Source: Rhodococcus erythropolis NBRC 15567 | Lineage (GTDB): Bacteria; Actinomycetota; Actinomycetes; Mycobacteriales; Mycobacteriaceae | NCBI RefSeq assembly: GCF_001552595.1 | Contig: NZ_BCRM01000025.1 | Span: forward strand, 1 to 64,000 | Length of the DNA stretch: 64,000 bases | Reading direction: 5' to 3' | Part shown: in pieces, positions 27,400 through 37,200 of the stretch | Position numbering within the stretch: the first letter of the stretch is position 1 | How the letters are laid out: each line of letters opens with the position of its first letter | Notes under the pieces: generated by a model | The model's input: the letters and a program-made list of their open reading frames with translations, nothing else | What the model was told of the DNA's origin: nothing | Database searches by the model: none | Translations under genes and position numbers: made by a program

Positions 27400-29283
27400 A
27401 TGCGAGTAGGCCTTGCCACGGAGGACCGTCGCCGGTCCCGGGCAACCTTCCGGACAAAGGTCGTCGGCGCACTGGCAGCGATGCTGGTACTGCCGATCGC
27501 CGCGGGCTTGACGACGGCCGGAACCGCGGCAGCCGCGCCGGCACCTGCTCAGGCCGCACCGGCCGTGACCCAGAACCCCACCGGCGCAGCGGTCACGAAG
27601 GTCGACTGGCTCAGTGAGCGTCGCGTCGCGCTGTGGGTGAACTCTCCCGCGATGGGCACCCCGATTCAGGTGCAGATCCTCTTGGCTCGCGATTGGAACG
27701 TCAATCCGTCGGCCAGCTTCCCCTCGGTCTGGATGCTCGACGGTCTTCGCGCGACCGACAACGAGAACGCCTGGACCTACGAAACCGACGCAGAGTCCTT
27801 CTACGCGGACAAGAACGTCAACGTCATTCTTCCCGTCGGCGGTCAATCCAGCTTCTACTCCGACTGGCTCGAGCCCGACAACGGCAAGAACTACCAGTGG
27901 GAGACGTTCCTGACCAAGGAACTGCCCCCGATCCTCGAAAAGGACTGGCGGACCACGCAGACGCGCGGAGTCGTCGGACTGTCGATGGGCGGAACGTCCG
28001 CGATGTTCCTCACGGCGCGCAACCCTGGCTTCTTCAAGTTCGCGGCTTCGCTGTCCGGCATCCTCACCACCACCTCGCTCGGCATGCCTCAGGCAATCCA
28101 GTTCGCGATGACCGACGCCGGTGGATACAACTCCGCCGCGATGTGGGGACCGCCGTCCAACGCACAGTGGGCTGCACACGATCCGTATGCGCTCGCCGAG
28201 AAGCTCAAGGGCGTCAGCCTGTACGTCTCGAGTGGTAGCGGTACGACCGGCCCGTACGACCAGCCGTCGGGAATTCCCGGCGTCAGCACCAACTACGCAG
28301 GTATGGGCCTCGAGATCCTCGCTCGCCTGACCTCGCAGACCTTCGCGACCAAGCTCAACCAGCTCGGCATCCCCGCGCAGGTCAATTACCGCCCGTCCGG
28401 AACCCACTCGTGGCCGTACTGGCAGTTCGAGCTTCATCAGCTGTGGCCGCAGTTGGCCAACGCCATCGGCGTCGAGGTGGAGAAGCCGGCTTGCGGCACT
28501 TCGGGTGAGATCGGTGCGACGGCTGCAGCCAACGGTTGGATCGGCGACTGCATCACCCCCGAGTACAGCGTCGCGGGTGGCCTGGCACAGGACTTCCGCA
28601 ACGGTCGCATCTACTTCACCAGTGGAACGGGCGCCCAGCCTGTCGCCGGTCGTATCGCCGGCGCGTACATGAACACCGGAGCAGCGGCCGGCCCGCTCGG
28701 CTTCCCGCGTACCCCGGAACTCGGTACCCCCGACGGACGCGGACGCTTCAACCACTTCCAGAACGGCTCCATCTACTGGACCCCGCAGACCGGCGCTCAC
28801 CCCGTCAGCGGCGACATCCTCGCCGAGTGGTCCGCACAGGGATGGGAAGGTGGCCCGCTCGGCTACCCGACTGCCGACGAGATCGCGACCCCCGGCAAGC
28901 CGGGCAAGGTTCAGGGATTCGAGATCGGCGCGATGTACAGCAGCGCCAACGGAACTCACGCGGTTCTCGGAATGATCATGGGCAAGTACGGCGAACTCGG
29001 TTGGGAAAACGGCTGGCTCGGATTCCCGAAGTCGAACGAGGTTCCCATCAAGGACAACGGGCGCTTCACCGAGTTCGAGGGCGGCAACATCTACTGGAGC
29101 CCCGGCACCGGTGCATGGTCCGTCGAGAACGGCCCGCTCTTCGACGGCTGGAAGAGCGTCGGATACGAGGGCGGCCGCCTCGGATTCCCGATCAGTGACA
29201 AATTCGACATTCCCGGTGGTGTCCAGCAGAACTTCCAGTTCGGCTACATCACGGTGATCGGTGACAAGACGGAAGTTCACTAA
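27400..29283 (+). CDS. Mycolyltransferase with C-terminal LGFP repeats
   Basis: The 627-residue secreted protein begins with a twin-arginine-containing basic segment and a hydrophobic signal ending TAAAAP. Residues about 60-370 are an Ag85-type domain (VWMLDGLRATDNENAW, GGQSSFYSDWLEPD, nucleophile in GLSMGGTSAM, His in SGTHSWPYW). Residues about 390-627 carry four to five LGFP repeats (GPLGFPRTPE, GPLGYPTADE, GWLGFPKSNE, GRLGFPISDK). The layout matches Corynebacterium PS1/Cmyt-type proteins, where LGFP units are thought to anchor the enzyme in the wall. It should mycolylate arabinogalactan or trehalose outside the membrane. It occupies the place of Rv3803c. Confidence 0.94.
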   Translation: MRVGLATEDRRRSRATFRTKVVGALAAMLVLPIAAGLTTAGTAAAAPAPAQAAPAVTQNPTGAAVTKVDWLSERRVALWVNSPAMGTPIQVQILLARDWNVNPSASFPSVWMLDGLRATDNENAWTYETDAESFYADKNVNVILPVGGQSSFYSDWLEPDNGKNYQWETFLTKELPPILEKDWRTTQTRGVVGLSMGGTSAMFLTARNPGFFKFAASLSGILTTTSLGMPQAIQFAMTDAGGYNSAAMWGPPSNAQWAAHDPYALAEKLKGVSLYVSSGSGTTGPYDQPSGIPGVSTNYAGMGLEILARLTSQTFATKLNQLGIPAQVNYRPSGTHSWPYWQFELHQLWPQLANAIGVEVEKPACGTSGEIGATAAANGWIGDCITPEYSVAGGLAQDFRNGRIYFTSGTGAQPVAGRIAGAYMNTGAAAGPLGFPRTPELGTPDGRGRFNHFQNGSIYWTPQTGAHPVSGDILAEWSAQGWEGGPLGYPTADEIATPGKPGKVQGFEIGAMYSSANGTHAVLGMIMGKYGELGWENGWLGFPKSNEVPIKDNGRFTEFEGGNIYWSPGTGAWSVENGPLFDGWKSVGYEGGRLGFPISDKFDIPGGVQQNFQFGYITVIGDKTEVH

Positions 29284-29294
29284 CTCACAGTGGT

Positions 29295-29339
29295 GCACGA
29301 CGGGCGGGCCCGATCACGGATCGGTGCCCGCCCGCGTGC
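29295..29339 (+). terminator. Strong terminator after LGFP mycolyltransferase
   Basis: GGGCGGGC-CCGAT pairs with ATCGG-T-GCCCGCCC around a CACGG loop (single T bulge), with an additional outer GCAC/GTGC pairing. It starts 12 bases after the stop codon. Confidence 0.8.
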
Positions 29340-29389
29340 GTTGCGTAACCTGTTGATGGACTTTCGACTGAAGGCAAGGACGGACATTG

Positions 29390-29941
29390 ATGTCGCTTTT
29401 CTCGGGTAACCGAAACACTTGTGCACGCGCGATCGCGGTCGGCGCCTTGGCGCTCGCCGCGGGTGGCGCGCTGGTCGCGTGCGGTAGTGACGACTCCACT
29501 GCAACCTCCAATCCGGTCACCACGACGTCCGCTGCGGCTTCGTCCTCGAGCGGTTCGGCGTCTTCGTCCGCCTCTGCGACCACGACGGCGTCGGCTGCAC
29601 CCACCAGTCCAGGAGCAGCAGCCACTGCGCCGCCGGAGCAGCCGCAGAGCATCGAAGGCTTCCCGGGCCCCACAGTCGTCGAGGTCAGTCCAGAGGCACA
29701 GAAGTTCCTCGACGGACTGAAGGCGAAGGGCATCACCCCAGCCGGTGACGGAAGCATCGCCGTCAACACGGCCAATTACATCTGCGCTGCCGGTCCTCAG
29801 ACCGACGACGAGGTCCTGACCTTCGTGACTGCCTTCGTCGGCCAGGAAGCGTCGGCGGAAGGCAAGCAGATCACTCCCGAGCAGGCAGGTGCGAACGCTC
29901 AGATCTATATCGACGTCGCCAACACCACCTACTGCAAGTAG
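29390..29941 (+). CDS. DUF732-family lipoprotein
   Basis: ATG at 29390 follows AAGGA about 12 bases upstream. The 183-residue product has a signal peptide with a lipobox ALVAC (Cys31). A Ser/Thr/Ala linker (about 32-95) and a small C-terminal domain follow (FLDGLKAKGITPAGDG..ANYICAAGPQ..TYCK), which matches DUF732, a domain common in mycobacterial secreted proteins with a conserved cysteine pair. Function unknown. It lies 9 bases upstream of the cutinase-like gene and may be cotranscribed with it. Confidence 0.88.
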   Translation: MSLFSGNRNTCARAIAVGALALAAGGALVACGSDDSTATSNPVTTTSAAASSSSGSASSSASATTTASAAPTSPGAAATAPPEQPQSIEGFPGPTVVEVSPEAQKFLDGLKAKGITPAGDGSIAVNTANYICAAGPQTDDEVLTFVTAFVGQEASAEGKQITPEQAGANAQIYIDVANTTYCK

Positions 29942-29950
29942 GCGCGGGTC

Positions 29951-30904
29951 ATGGCGAGGTCTGGAAAGCGTCGTGGGTGCCTGATCCCGCTGCTGATCAT
30001 TCTTGTGGTCGCAGCGGTCGTGATCGGCGGTTGGTACATCCTGGCCGGGCGGGTGCCTTCGCCGACTCCGATCCCGCCGAGTCCGGAGCCACCGGTCTCT
30101 CAGCCGGCCAGTTGCCCCGATGTCCAGGTAGTAGCCATACCGGGTACGTGGGAGTCGAGTGCTACCGACGACCCGTACAACCCGACGGCCAATCCGGCGT
30201 CGTTGATGCTGAACGTGACCCGTCCTCTTCAGGAGAAGTTCGATAGTTCGAGGGCCGACGTCTACACCGTTCCTTACGTCGCACAGTTTTCGAATCCGGT
30301 TGCGATCCCGCCGGACGGACAGCAGTCCTACAACAACAGCCGGGCTGCGGGAACTGCTGCCACTAACGACTTTCTGATGAAGCGGCACGCCGAGTGCCCG
30401 CTCACGAGCTACGTCCTGACCGGATTTTCCCAGGGCGCGGTGATCGCGGGTGACGTCGCCGCGAGTATCGGCGACGGTACCGGCGCGGTGCCTGCCGATC
30501 TGGTTCTGGGCGTCGGCTTGATTGCCGACGGTCGGCGCGATCCGGCGTTCGGGAACACGGTTGGCCCGAGCGTTGCCGGTGTCGGCGCCGAGCTGTCGCT
30601 GAACGGGCTGAAGCTTCCCGGTCTCACGATGACCGGCCCGAGGCCAGGCGGATTCGGTGACCTCAACGACCGGACTTATCAGATCTGCGCGCCGAGCGAC
30701 GGTATCTGCGACGCTCCGGCCGCCGCTCTCAATCCGACCAACTGGTTGAGTTCGGCGCCGCGGCTTCTCGAGTACTACAACAACCCTGTGCACGCGATGT
30801 ACAACTCCTTCCAAGTCGATCCGAACGGCACGACGGCCACCCAATGGATGGCACAGTGGGCTGCGGAGAAGATCGACGCCGCACCGACACCGCCCCACAG
30901 TTGA
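29951..30904 (+). CDS. culp6: Cutinase-like serine esterase, Culp6/Rv3802c type
   Basis: The 317-residue protein has one N-terminal membrane helix (about 11-31), a Pro-rich linker and a cutinase alpha/beta-hydrolase domain. The triad is visible: nucleophile Ser160 in TGFSQGA, Asp in PSDGICD, and His in NNPVHAMY. Cysteines near C55 and in PSDGICD or YQICAPSD are probably paired. Rv3802c is an essential envelope phospholipase/thioesterase encoded beside fadD32-pks13-accD4, and the same linkage is seen here. It acts on the periplasmic side. It differs from M. tuberculosis in that an oxidoreductase gene separates it from fadD32. Confidence 0.93.
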   Translation: MARSGKRRGCLIPLLIILVVAAVVIGGWYILAGRVPSPTPIPPSPEPPVSQPASCPDVQVVAIPGTWESSATDDPYNPTANPASLMLNVTRPLQEKFDSSRADVYTVPYVAQFSNPVAIPPDGQQSYNNSRAAGTAATNDFLMKRHAECPLTSYVLTGFSQGAVIAGDVAASIGDGTGAVPADLVLGVGLIADGRRDPAFGNTVGPSVAGVGAELSLNGLKLPGLTMTGPRPGGFGDLNDRTYQICAPSDGICDAPAAALNPTNWLSSAPRLLEYYNNPVHAMYNSFQVDPNGTTATQWMAQWAAEKIDAAPTPPHS

Positions 30905-31110
30905 GTCACCGCCGCACTGTTGATTCGTCACAATCGGGCGTCTCGGGAGTTCGCTCGCGGGTAATCTGCTCGTTTGGTCCCGGTAGAGTGCTGCACGGTC
31001 CGGGGGCGTCCTCTACAGTGCTGTCACGTAAGTGACTGGCGAGTAGGTTCGATTTGTCCGGTTTCGAAGTCCGAGTACGACGTACGTGTCCATCACAGGA
31101 GAATCGCTAT

Positions 31111-32106
31111 ATGAGTTCCACCCACGGCAGCGATGCCCTACGCAAATTCCGGTTTGCGGCCGGTGGCGAGGGCAACGCCGAAGAGGGTGGTGCGCGACGT
31201 TTCGTCAAGCTTGCGCAGAAGGCCGAGGAACTCGGCTACGACTCGTTCATGATTCCGGACCACCTGGGTAATCAGGTCGGACCGATCGCCGCTCTGGGAG
31301 CGCTCGCAGTGGCCACGGACAAGATCCGTCTGGGCACTGCCGTGTTGGCCAACGGCTTCCGCCATCCTGCTGTGCTCGCGAAGGACGCGGCGACTATCGA
31401 CGTGCTGTCCGGTGGTCGACTCGAACTCGGTATCGGCGCAGGCTGGATGAAGGAAGAGTTCGACAAGGGCGGCATCGCATACGAAAGCCCCGGCGTTCGC
31501 ATCGAGAAACTCGAGGAGTCTCTGCAGATTCTCGACACACTGCTGCGTGGGCAGGAATGCACTTTCGAAGGCAAGCACTATCAGGTGCGTGGCCTCAAGG
31601 GCAGCCCGCGACCGCGGCAGGGCCCGCGGCCGCCGATCATCGTCGGAGGCGGTGGACCGAAGATGCTCGCTCTCGCCGCGAAGTACGCGGACATCATCTC
31701 GGTCGCCACACCGACCAACCGTGACGGGCGGCTTCTGCTCTCCGGAATCACGATGGAAAAGACCATCGAACGTGTCGAGCGGATCCGCGAAGCTGCCGGC
31801 GAGCGTTTCGATGAGATCGAACTCAACTGGACCATCACCATGATCATGATCACCGACGATCGAGAGCAGGCTGCCGAGATGGCAATCGCCGCTCTGGACC
31901 AAGGTTTTCCGCCGAACATCGAAGTGGATCGTAAGCTGAGCGTGGAGGAGTTGCTGAACTCTCCATACCTGGCTGTGGGCACTTTCGAGGAAATCGCAGA
32001 CCAGATTCGACTGGTCCGTGAGAAGACGTCGATGTCGTACGTCGGGGTCTTCCCGACGCAGATGGAAGCGTTCGCCCCGATCATCCCGTTACTGGCGGGC
32101 GAGTAG
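31111..32106 (+). CDS. LLM-class F420-dependent oxidoreductase
   Basis: ATG at 31111, preceded by AGGAGAA at 31097-31103, gives 331 residues with the bacterial luciferase-like TIM-barrel pattern (EELGYDSFMIPDHL, TDKIRLGTAVLANGFRHPAVLAK, LSGGRLELGIGAGWMKEEF, PPIIVGGGGPKMLALAAKYAD). The GGGG phosphate-binding region and overall form fit the F420-dependent TIGR03621-type group rather than FMN monooxygenases, but the cofactor is inferred. It is absent from this position in M. tuberculosis. It lies between Culp6 and fadD32, with its own 206-base upstream region. Substrate unknown. Confidence 0.88.
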   Translation: MSSTHGSDALRKFRFAAGGEGNAEEGGARRFVKLAQKAEELGYDSFMIPDHLGNQVGPIAALGALAVATDKIRLGTAVLANGFRHPAVLAKDAATIDVLSGGRLELGIGAGWMKEEFDKGGIAYESPGVRIEKLEESLQILDTLLRGQECTFEGKHYQVRGLKGSPRPRQGPRPPIIVGGGGPKMLALAAKYADIISVATPTNRDGRLLLSGITMEKTIERVERIREAAGERFDEIELNWTITMIMITDDREQAAEMAIAALDQGFPPNIEVDRKLSVEELLNSPYLAVGTFEEIADQIRLVREKTSMSYVGVFPTQMEAFAPIIPLLAGE

Positions 32107-32247
32107 GCCGGAGAATACGGACGATGCGAATCTGTAACATATCGATGGTTTGGGATCGATGAAGTGATTCAGGTGAGTTGCGCACAAAGTGCGATTCGAT
32201 TGATCGAAGATGGACCCGAGAGAGCGAAGGAAGTCTGGGGCGCAGGC

Positions 32248-32292
32248 ATGAAAGACAGTGCTTGTGTGATCGCTTCGGAGGAGATGGAATGA
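32248..32292 (+). other. Possible 14-codon upstream ORF overlapping the fadD32 start
   Basis: ATG at 32248 opens a frame coding [14 protein letters not shown] and stops at TGA 32290-32292, which overlaps the fadD32 ATG (ATGA). Its own ribosome-binding site is weak, so it may be chance. Confidence 0.25.
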
Positions 32293-34178
32293 ACGCGCTG
32301 TTCGATGGCTTTCTCGACGAGAAGGGCCAGATCCGCCTGCAACCAGGCTTCACGCTGGTCGACTACGTCGAGCAACACTCGCGTGTCAACGCGGACGAGC
32401 TCGCGTATCGGTACATCGATTACTCACGCGAGCGTGACGGTGAAGCCCTGGAGCTGACCTGGGAGCAGTTCGGTGTGCGTCTGCGCGCTGTTGCAGCCCG
32501 TTTGCAGCAGGTCACCAAGCGTGGCGACCGTGTCGCGATTCTTGCGCCGCAGGGGCTCGACTACGTCATTTCGTTCTTCGCCGCCATTCAGGCAGGTTCC
32601 ATCGCGGTGCCGCTCTTCGATCCGGACGAGCCTGGTCATACCGACCGTCTTCACGCTGTTCTCGGTGACTGCAAGCCGACTGCGATTCTGACTGCCGCTT
32701 CGTCGGCTGCCGGTGTTCGTCAGTTGTTCCGCTCGCTTCCCGCTGCCGAGCGTCCGCGCATCATCGCCGTCGACGCGATTCCCGACACTGTCGGTGAAAC
32801 GTGGGTTCGTCCCGACATCGAACTCGACGACATCGCGTACCTGCAGTACACCTCCGGTTCGACCCGAGTTCCCGCCGGCGTGGAGATCACCCACCGCGCT
32901 GTCGGAACGAACGCGCTGCAGATGGTCGACTCCATCGAACTCAACGAGGACTCACGCGGCGTCACGTGGCTGCCGCTGTTCCACGACATGGGCCTGCTGA
33001 CGGTCATCCTGCCTGCTCTGGGCGGCAAGTACATCACCATCATGAGCCCGCGCGCTTTCGTGCAGCGGCCGTACCGGTGGATCAAGGAACTGGCTGCGGT
33101 TTCCGACGGCGCAGGCACCTTTGCCGCCGCTCCCAACTTCGCTTTCGAGCACGCTGCCGCGCGCGGCCTGCCGAAGGACGGCGAGACCCTGGACCTGAGC
33201 AACGTCATCGGCCTGATCAACGGCAGTGAGCCGGTCACGACGTCGTCGATGCGCAAGTTCAACGACGCTTTTGCTCAGTACGGTCTGCCCAAGACTGCGA
33301 TCAAGCCGTCGTACGGCATGGCCGAAGCGACGCTCTTCGTCTCCTCGACCAAGCATTCCGACGAGGCCAAAGTCATCTACGTCGACCGCACGGAACTCAA
33401 CAAGGGCCGCATGGTCATCGTCGACCAGTACTCCGAGAACGCCATCGCACAGGTCTCCTGTGGGTACGTCTCGCGCAGTCAGTGGGCGGCGATCGTCGAT
33501 CCCGAAACTCTGACCGAGGTCCCCGACAATCACGTCGGCGAGATCTGGTTGCACGGCGAGAACATCGGCATCGGCTACTGGGGTCGCCCCGACGAGACGG
33601 CGGAGACCTTCCACAACAAGCTGGACAATCGGTTGAGCGAAGACAGCCACACCGAGGGCACGCCGGCGGATGCCAACTGGATGCGTACCGGCGACTTCGG
33701 CGTCTACGTCGACGGCGAGCTGTACATCACCGGTCGCGTCAAGGACCTCGTGATCGTCGACGGTCGCAATCATTACCCGCAGGACCTCGAGGCTTCGGCT
33801 CAGGAAGCCAGCCCCGCCCTGCGCCCCGGCTTCATCGCTGCGTTTGCCGTGCCGGCCAACCAGTTGCCTTCTGTCGTGTTCTCCAACACGCACTCCGGTC
33901 TGAAGTTCGACGACGACGATTCCTCGGAGCAGTTGGTCATCGTGGCCGAGCGTGCTCCCGGCGCAGGCAAGGCCGATCCGCAGCCGATCGCGGACACCGT
34001 GCGTGCGGCGATTTCTTCCCGTCACGGTGTTACGGCCCGAGACATCCTGCTCGTCCCCGCGGGTTCGATTCCGCGTACGTCCAGCGGCAAGATCGCTCGC
34101 CGCGCGTGTAAGGCGAGTTATATCGAGGGAACGTTGCGAGGCGGCTATCAGCAGACCGCATTCCCCGATAGCGTTTGA
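32289..34178 (+). CDS. fadD32: Long-chain fatty-acyl-AMP ligase FadD32
   Basis: ATG 32289 with GGAGGAG just upstream gives 629 residues, the family length. The AMP-binding core [18 protein letters not shown], the A5 region [12 protein letters not shown], and the A7/A8 segments [34 protein letters not shown] are present; the C-terminal lysine lies in [13 protein letters not shown]. FadD32 activates the meromycolic acid as an acyl-adenylate and loads it on the N-terminal ACP of Pks13. It is in the conserved fadD32-pks13-accD4 order (Rv3801c-Rv3799c). Confidence 0.96.
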   Translation: MNALFDGFLDEKGQIRLQPGFTLVDYVEQHSRVNADELAYRYIDYSRERDGEALELTWEQFGVRLRAVAARLQQVTKRGDRVAILAPQGLDYVISFFAAIQAGSIAVPLFDPDEPGHTDRLHAVLGDCKPTAILTAASSAAGVRQLFRSLPAAERPRIIAVDAIPDTVGETWVRPDIELDDIAYLQYTSGSTRVPAGVEITHRAVGTNALQMVDSIELNEDSRGVTWLPLFHDMGLLTVILPALGGKYITIMSPRAFVQRPYRWIKELAAVSDGAGTFAAAPNFAFEHAAARGLPKDGETLDLSNVIGLINGSEPVTTSSMRKFNDAFAQYGLPKTAIKPSYGMAEATLFVSSTKHSDEAKVIYVDRTELNKGRMVIVDQYSENAIAQVSCGYVSRSQWAAIVDPETLTEVPDNHVGEIWLHGENIGIGYWGRPDETAETFHNKLDNRLSEDSHTEGTPADANWMRTGDFGVYVDGELYITGRVKDLVIVDGRNHYPQDLEASAQEASPALRPGFIAAFAVPANQLPSVVFSNTHSGLKFDDDDSSEQLVIVAERAPGAGKADPQPIADTVRAAISSRHGVTARDILLVPAGSIPRTSSGKIARRACKASYIEGTLRGGYQQTAFPDSV

Positions 34179-34192
34179 GGAGCAGTCCCTTC

Positions 34193-34216
34193 ATGATCGG
34201 TGGCTTGGTGAGTTGA
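34193..34216 (+). other. Possible 7-codon leader ORF coupled to pks13
   Basis: GAGGAG at 34177-34182 is placed 10 bases before ATG 34193, which encodes M-I-G-G-L-V-S and stops at TGA 34214-34216. The final A is the first base of the pks13 ATG. pks13 itself has no good Shine-Dalgarno, so the mini-ORF could load ribosomes by termination-reinitiation. Confidence 0.4.
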
Positions 34217-37200
34217 TGGTTGAACAAGATGGTGTGCAGAGCAAAGACGTTGTGAGCGAGATGAGTGTCGCGCAGCTGCGTGAGTGGCTTCGCAATTGGA
34301 TCGCGAATGCGACCGGTCAGCCGGCTGGGTCGATCACGGACGATCGCCCGATGGAAGAGTTCGGGCTCGCCTCGCGGGACGCAGTCGCTCTGAGCGGAGA
34401 CATCGAGGATCTGCTCGGCGTCACGCTGAACGCCACGGTTGCCTATCAACACCCCACCATCGCTTCGCTGGCTACTCGGATCATCGAAGGTGAGCCCGAG
34501 GCGCCGGAGGAGACCGTCGACGCGTCGTACTACGTCTCAGGCGCCACGACGGACGCCCACGACATCGCCATCGTCGGACTGTCCACACGATTCCCCGGTG
34601 CCGGGCACACGCCTTCGGACATGTGGGAAATGCTGGCGGCCGGACGCGACGGCATCAGCGACCTCCCCGAGGACCGCTGGGCCGAGTTCATGTCGGATCC
34701 CGCCATCAAGGCCGCGGTCGAGAACGCCAACACCAAGGGCGGGTACCTCGACGACGTCAAGGGCTTCGACGCCGAGTTCTTCGCGATGTCTCCGCTCGAG
34801 GTCGTCAACGTCGATCCGCAGCAGCGCCTCGCCCTGGAACTCGCGTGGGAAGCGCTCGAGCACGCGCGCATTCCGGCCAGCGGGCTCAAGGGCAAGCAGG
34901 TCGGTGTTTTCATCGGCAGTTCCGCCAACGACTACCAGCTGCTCGCGGTCAGTGATCCGACGACGGCGCACCCGTACGCACTGACCGGAACGTCGACGGC
35001 CATCGTCGCGAACCGGGTTTCGTACTTCTTCGACTTCCGTGGACCGTCCATCGCTCTGGACACCGCGTGCTCGTCTTCGCTGGTTGCCGTTCACGAGGCT
35101 GTGCGTTCGCTGCGCAGTGGTGATTCCAACATCGCGCTGGCCGGTGGCGTCAACATGCTGCTGGCCCCTCCCGGAACCCTCGGTTTCGATCAGACCGGGA
35201 TGCTCGCTCCCGACGGAAAACTGCGTGCATTTTCCGCACACGCTCAGGGCATCGTTCGCAGTGAGGGTGGCGGACTCGTCGTGCTCAAGCGTCTCGAAGA
35301 CGCCGAGCGTGACGGCGATTCCATCCTCGCGGTGATCGCCGGATCCGCGGTCAACCAGGACGGCCGTTCCAACGGTCTGCTCGCGCCCAACCCTGACGCC
35401 CAGGCCGACGTGTTGCGTTTCGCGTACCGCGACGCCGGAATCTTGCCGACCACAGTCGACTACATCGAGGCGCACGGAACGGGTACCGATCTCGGTGATC
35501 CCATCGAGGCCGACGCGCTCAGCCGTGTCGTCGGTCGTGGCCGTGACGACGACAAGCCGGCTCTGCTCGGTAGTGCGAAGACCAACTTCGGGCACCTGGA
35601 AGCAGCTGCGGGCGCCGCCGGCCTGATCAAGGTCGTTCTGGCGATGCAGGAAAACAAGATTCCCGCGACGATCAACTACCTGGGCCCGAACCCGCACATC
35701 GACTTCGAGAAGTCGCACCTGCAGGTGACGCCCGAGGCCACCGACTGGCCGCGTTACACCGGCAAGGCCGTCGCCGGTGTTTCCGGTTTCGGTTTCGGCG
35801 GAACCAACGCGCACGTCGTGGTCAAGGAATACGTGGCAGTCGATGAACCAGTCGTGGATGCCCCGGTAGCTGACGAACCGGCAGCAGAGGACGAGAGCAC
35901 CGTTGTGCTGGCTGTGTCCGGTGCGCTGCCTTCGCGTCGTCGCCGCGCAGCTGCAGATCTGGCCGACTGGCTCGAAACCGAAGAGGGAAGCAAGACGCCC
36001 CTCGCCGACGTTGCCCGCACACTCGCGCGTCGCAACCACGGACGCTCGCGCGCCGCTGTTCTGGCGAAGACGCGGTCCGAGGCCATCAGCTCGCTGCGCG
36101 CCGTCGCCGCAGGCAAGCCGGCTCAAGGAGTCTTCTCGGCCGACTCGCCGTCGCCCAAGGGCGCGGTGTGGGTGTTCTCGGGCTTCGGCTCGCAGCACCG
36201 CAAGATGGCCAAGCAGCTCTACACGGAGAACGCGGCTTTCAAGGCAGCCGTCGACGAGGTCGATGCGCTGATCCAGGACGAGGCCGGCTACTCGATGGTC
36301 GAGATGTTCCTCGACGATGCGATCGAGTACAACGTCGAGACCGCACAGGTGGGAATCTTCACCATCCAGGTCGGTCTGGCCGCATTGCTGCGTCACCACG
36401 GCGCTGAAGCCGAAGCCGTGGTTCCGCACTCGATGGGTGAGGCCGCTGCCGCATACGTGTCCGGTGGTCTGAACTTGGAAGACGCTGTGCGCGTGATCTG
36501 TTCACGTTCACGGCTGATGGGTGAGGCCGAGGGCGCACTCGTCGGTGACGACATCCGTCTGATGGCACTGCTCGAGTACAGCGCATCCGAGATCGAGGCG
36601 CTGCTGCCCACGTATCCCAAGCTCGAGGTCTGCGTTTACGCAGCTCCGACGCACACGGTGATCGGTGGACCGCAGCCGGACATCGAGGCGATCGTCGCGG
36701 CCGCCGAGGCCGACGGCAAGATGGCGCGTGTCCTGCAGACCAAGGGTGCCAGCCATACTTCACAGGTGGATCCGCTGCTCGGCGAGCTTGCCGCGGAGTT
36801 GGCCGGTATCGAGCCGACCACGTTGAAGCTCGGCGTCTACTCGTCCGTCGACAAGGACACCTTCTACCGTCCCGGCCACGAGCCGATCCATCAAGAGGCG
36901 TACTGGGTCAAGGGTCTTCGCCACAGCGTGTACTTCACCAACGCGGTGCGCGGTGCGGTTGCCCACGGCCACACCACTTTTGTCGAGCTTGCACCCAACC
37001 CGGTGACGCTGATGTCGGTGGCGGCTACCGCTTTCGATTCGGGCCTGCACGACATGGAACTCATCCAGACGCTCAAGCGTAAGGAAGACGAGTCCGCGGG
37101 TGTGCTTGCCGCTCTCGCGCAGCTGTACGTGCACGGCCATGCCGTGAACCTCGAGTCCTTGCTTCCTGCAGGCGATTTCGCCTCGGTTCCGCGTACTGCA

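Noticed and set aside
27175-29298. Open frame of about 700 codons antisense to the LGFP mycolyltransferase
   Set aside because: It is the mirror of a well-supported secreted enzyme, its translation is Arg/His/Gly-rich without domains, and high-GC third-position bias routinely opens such frames.
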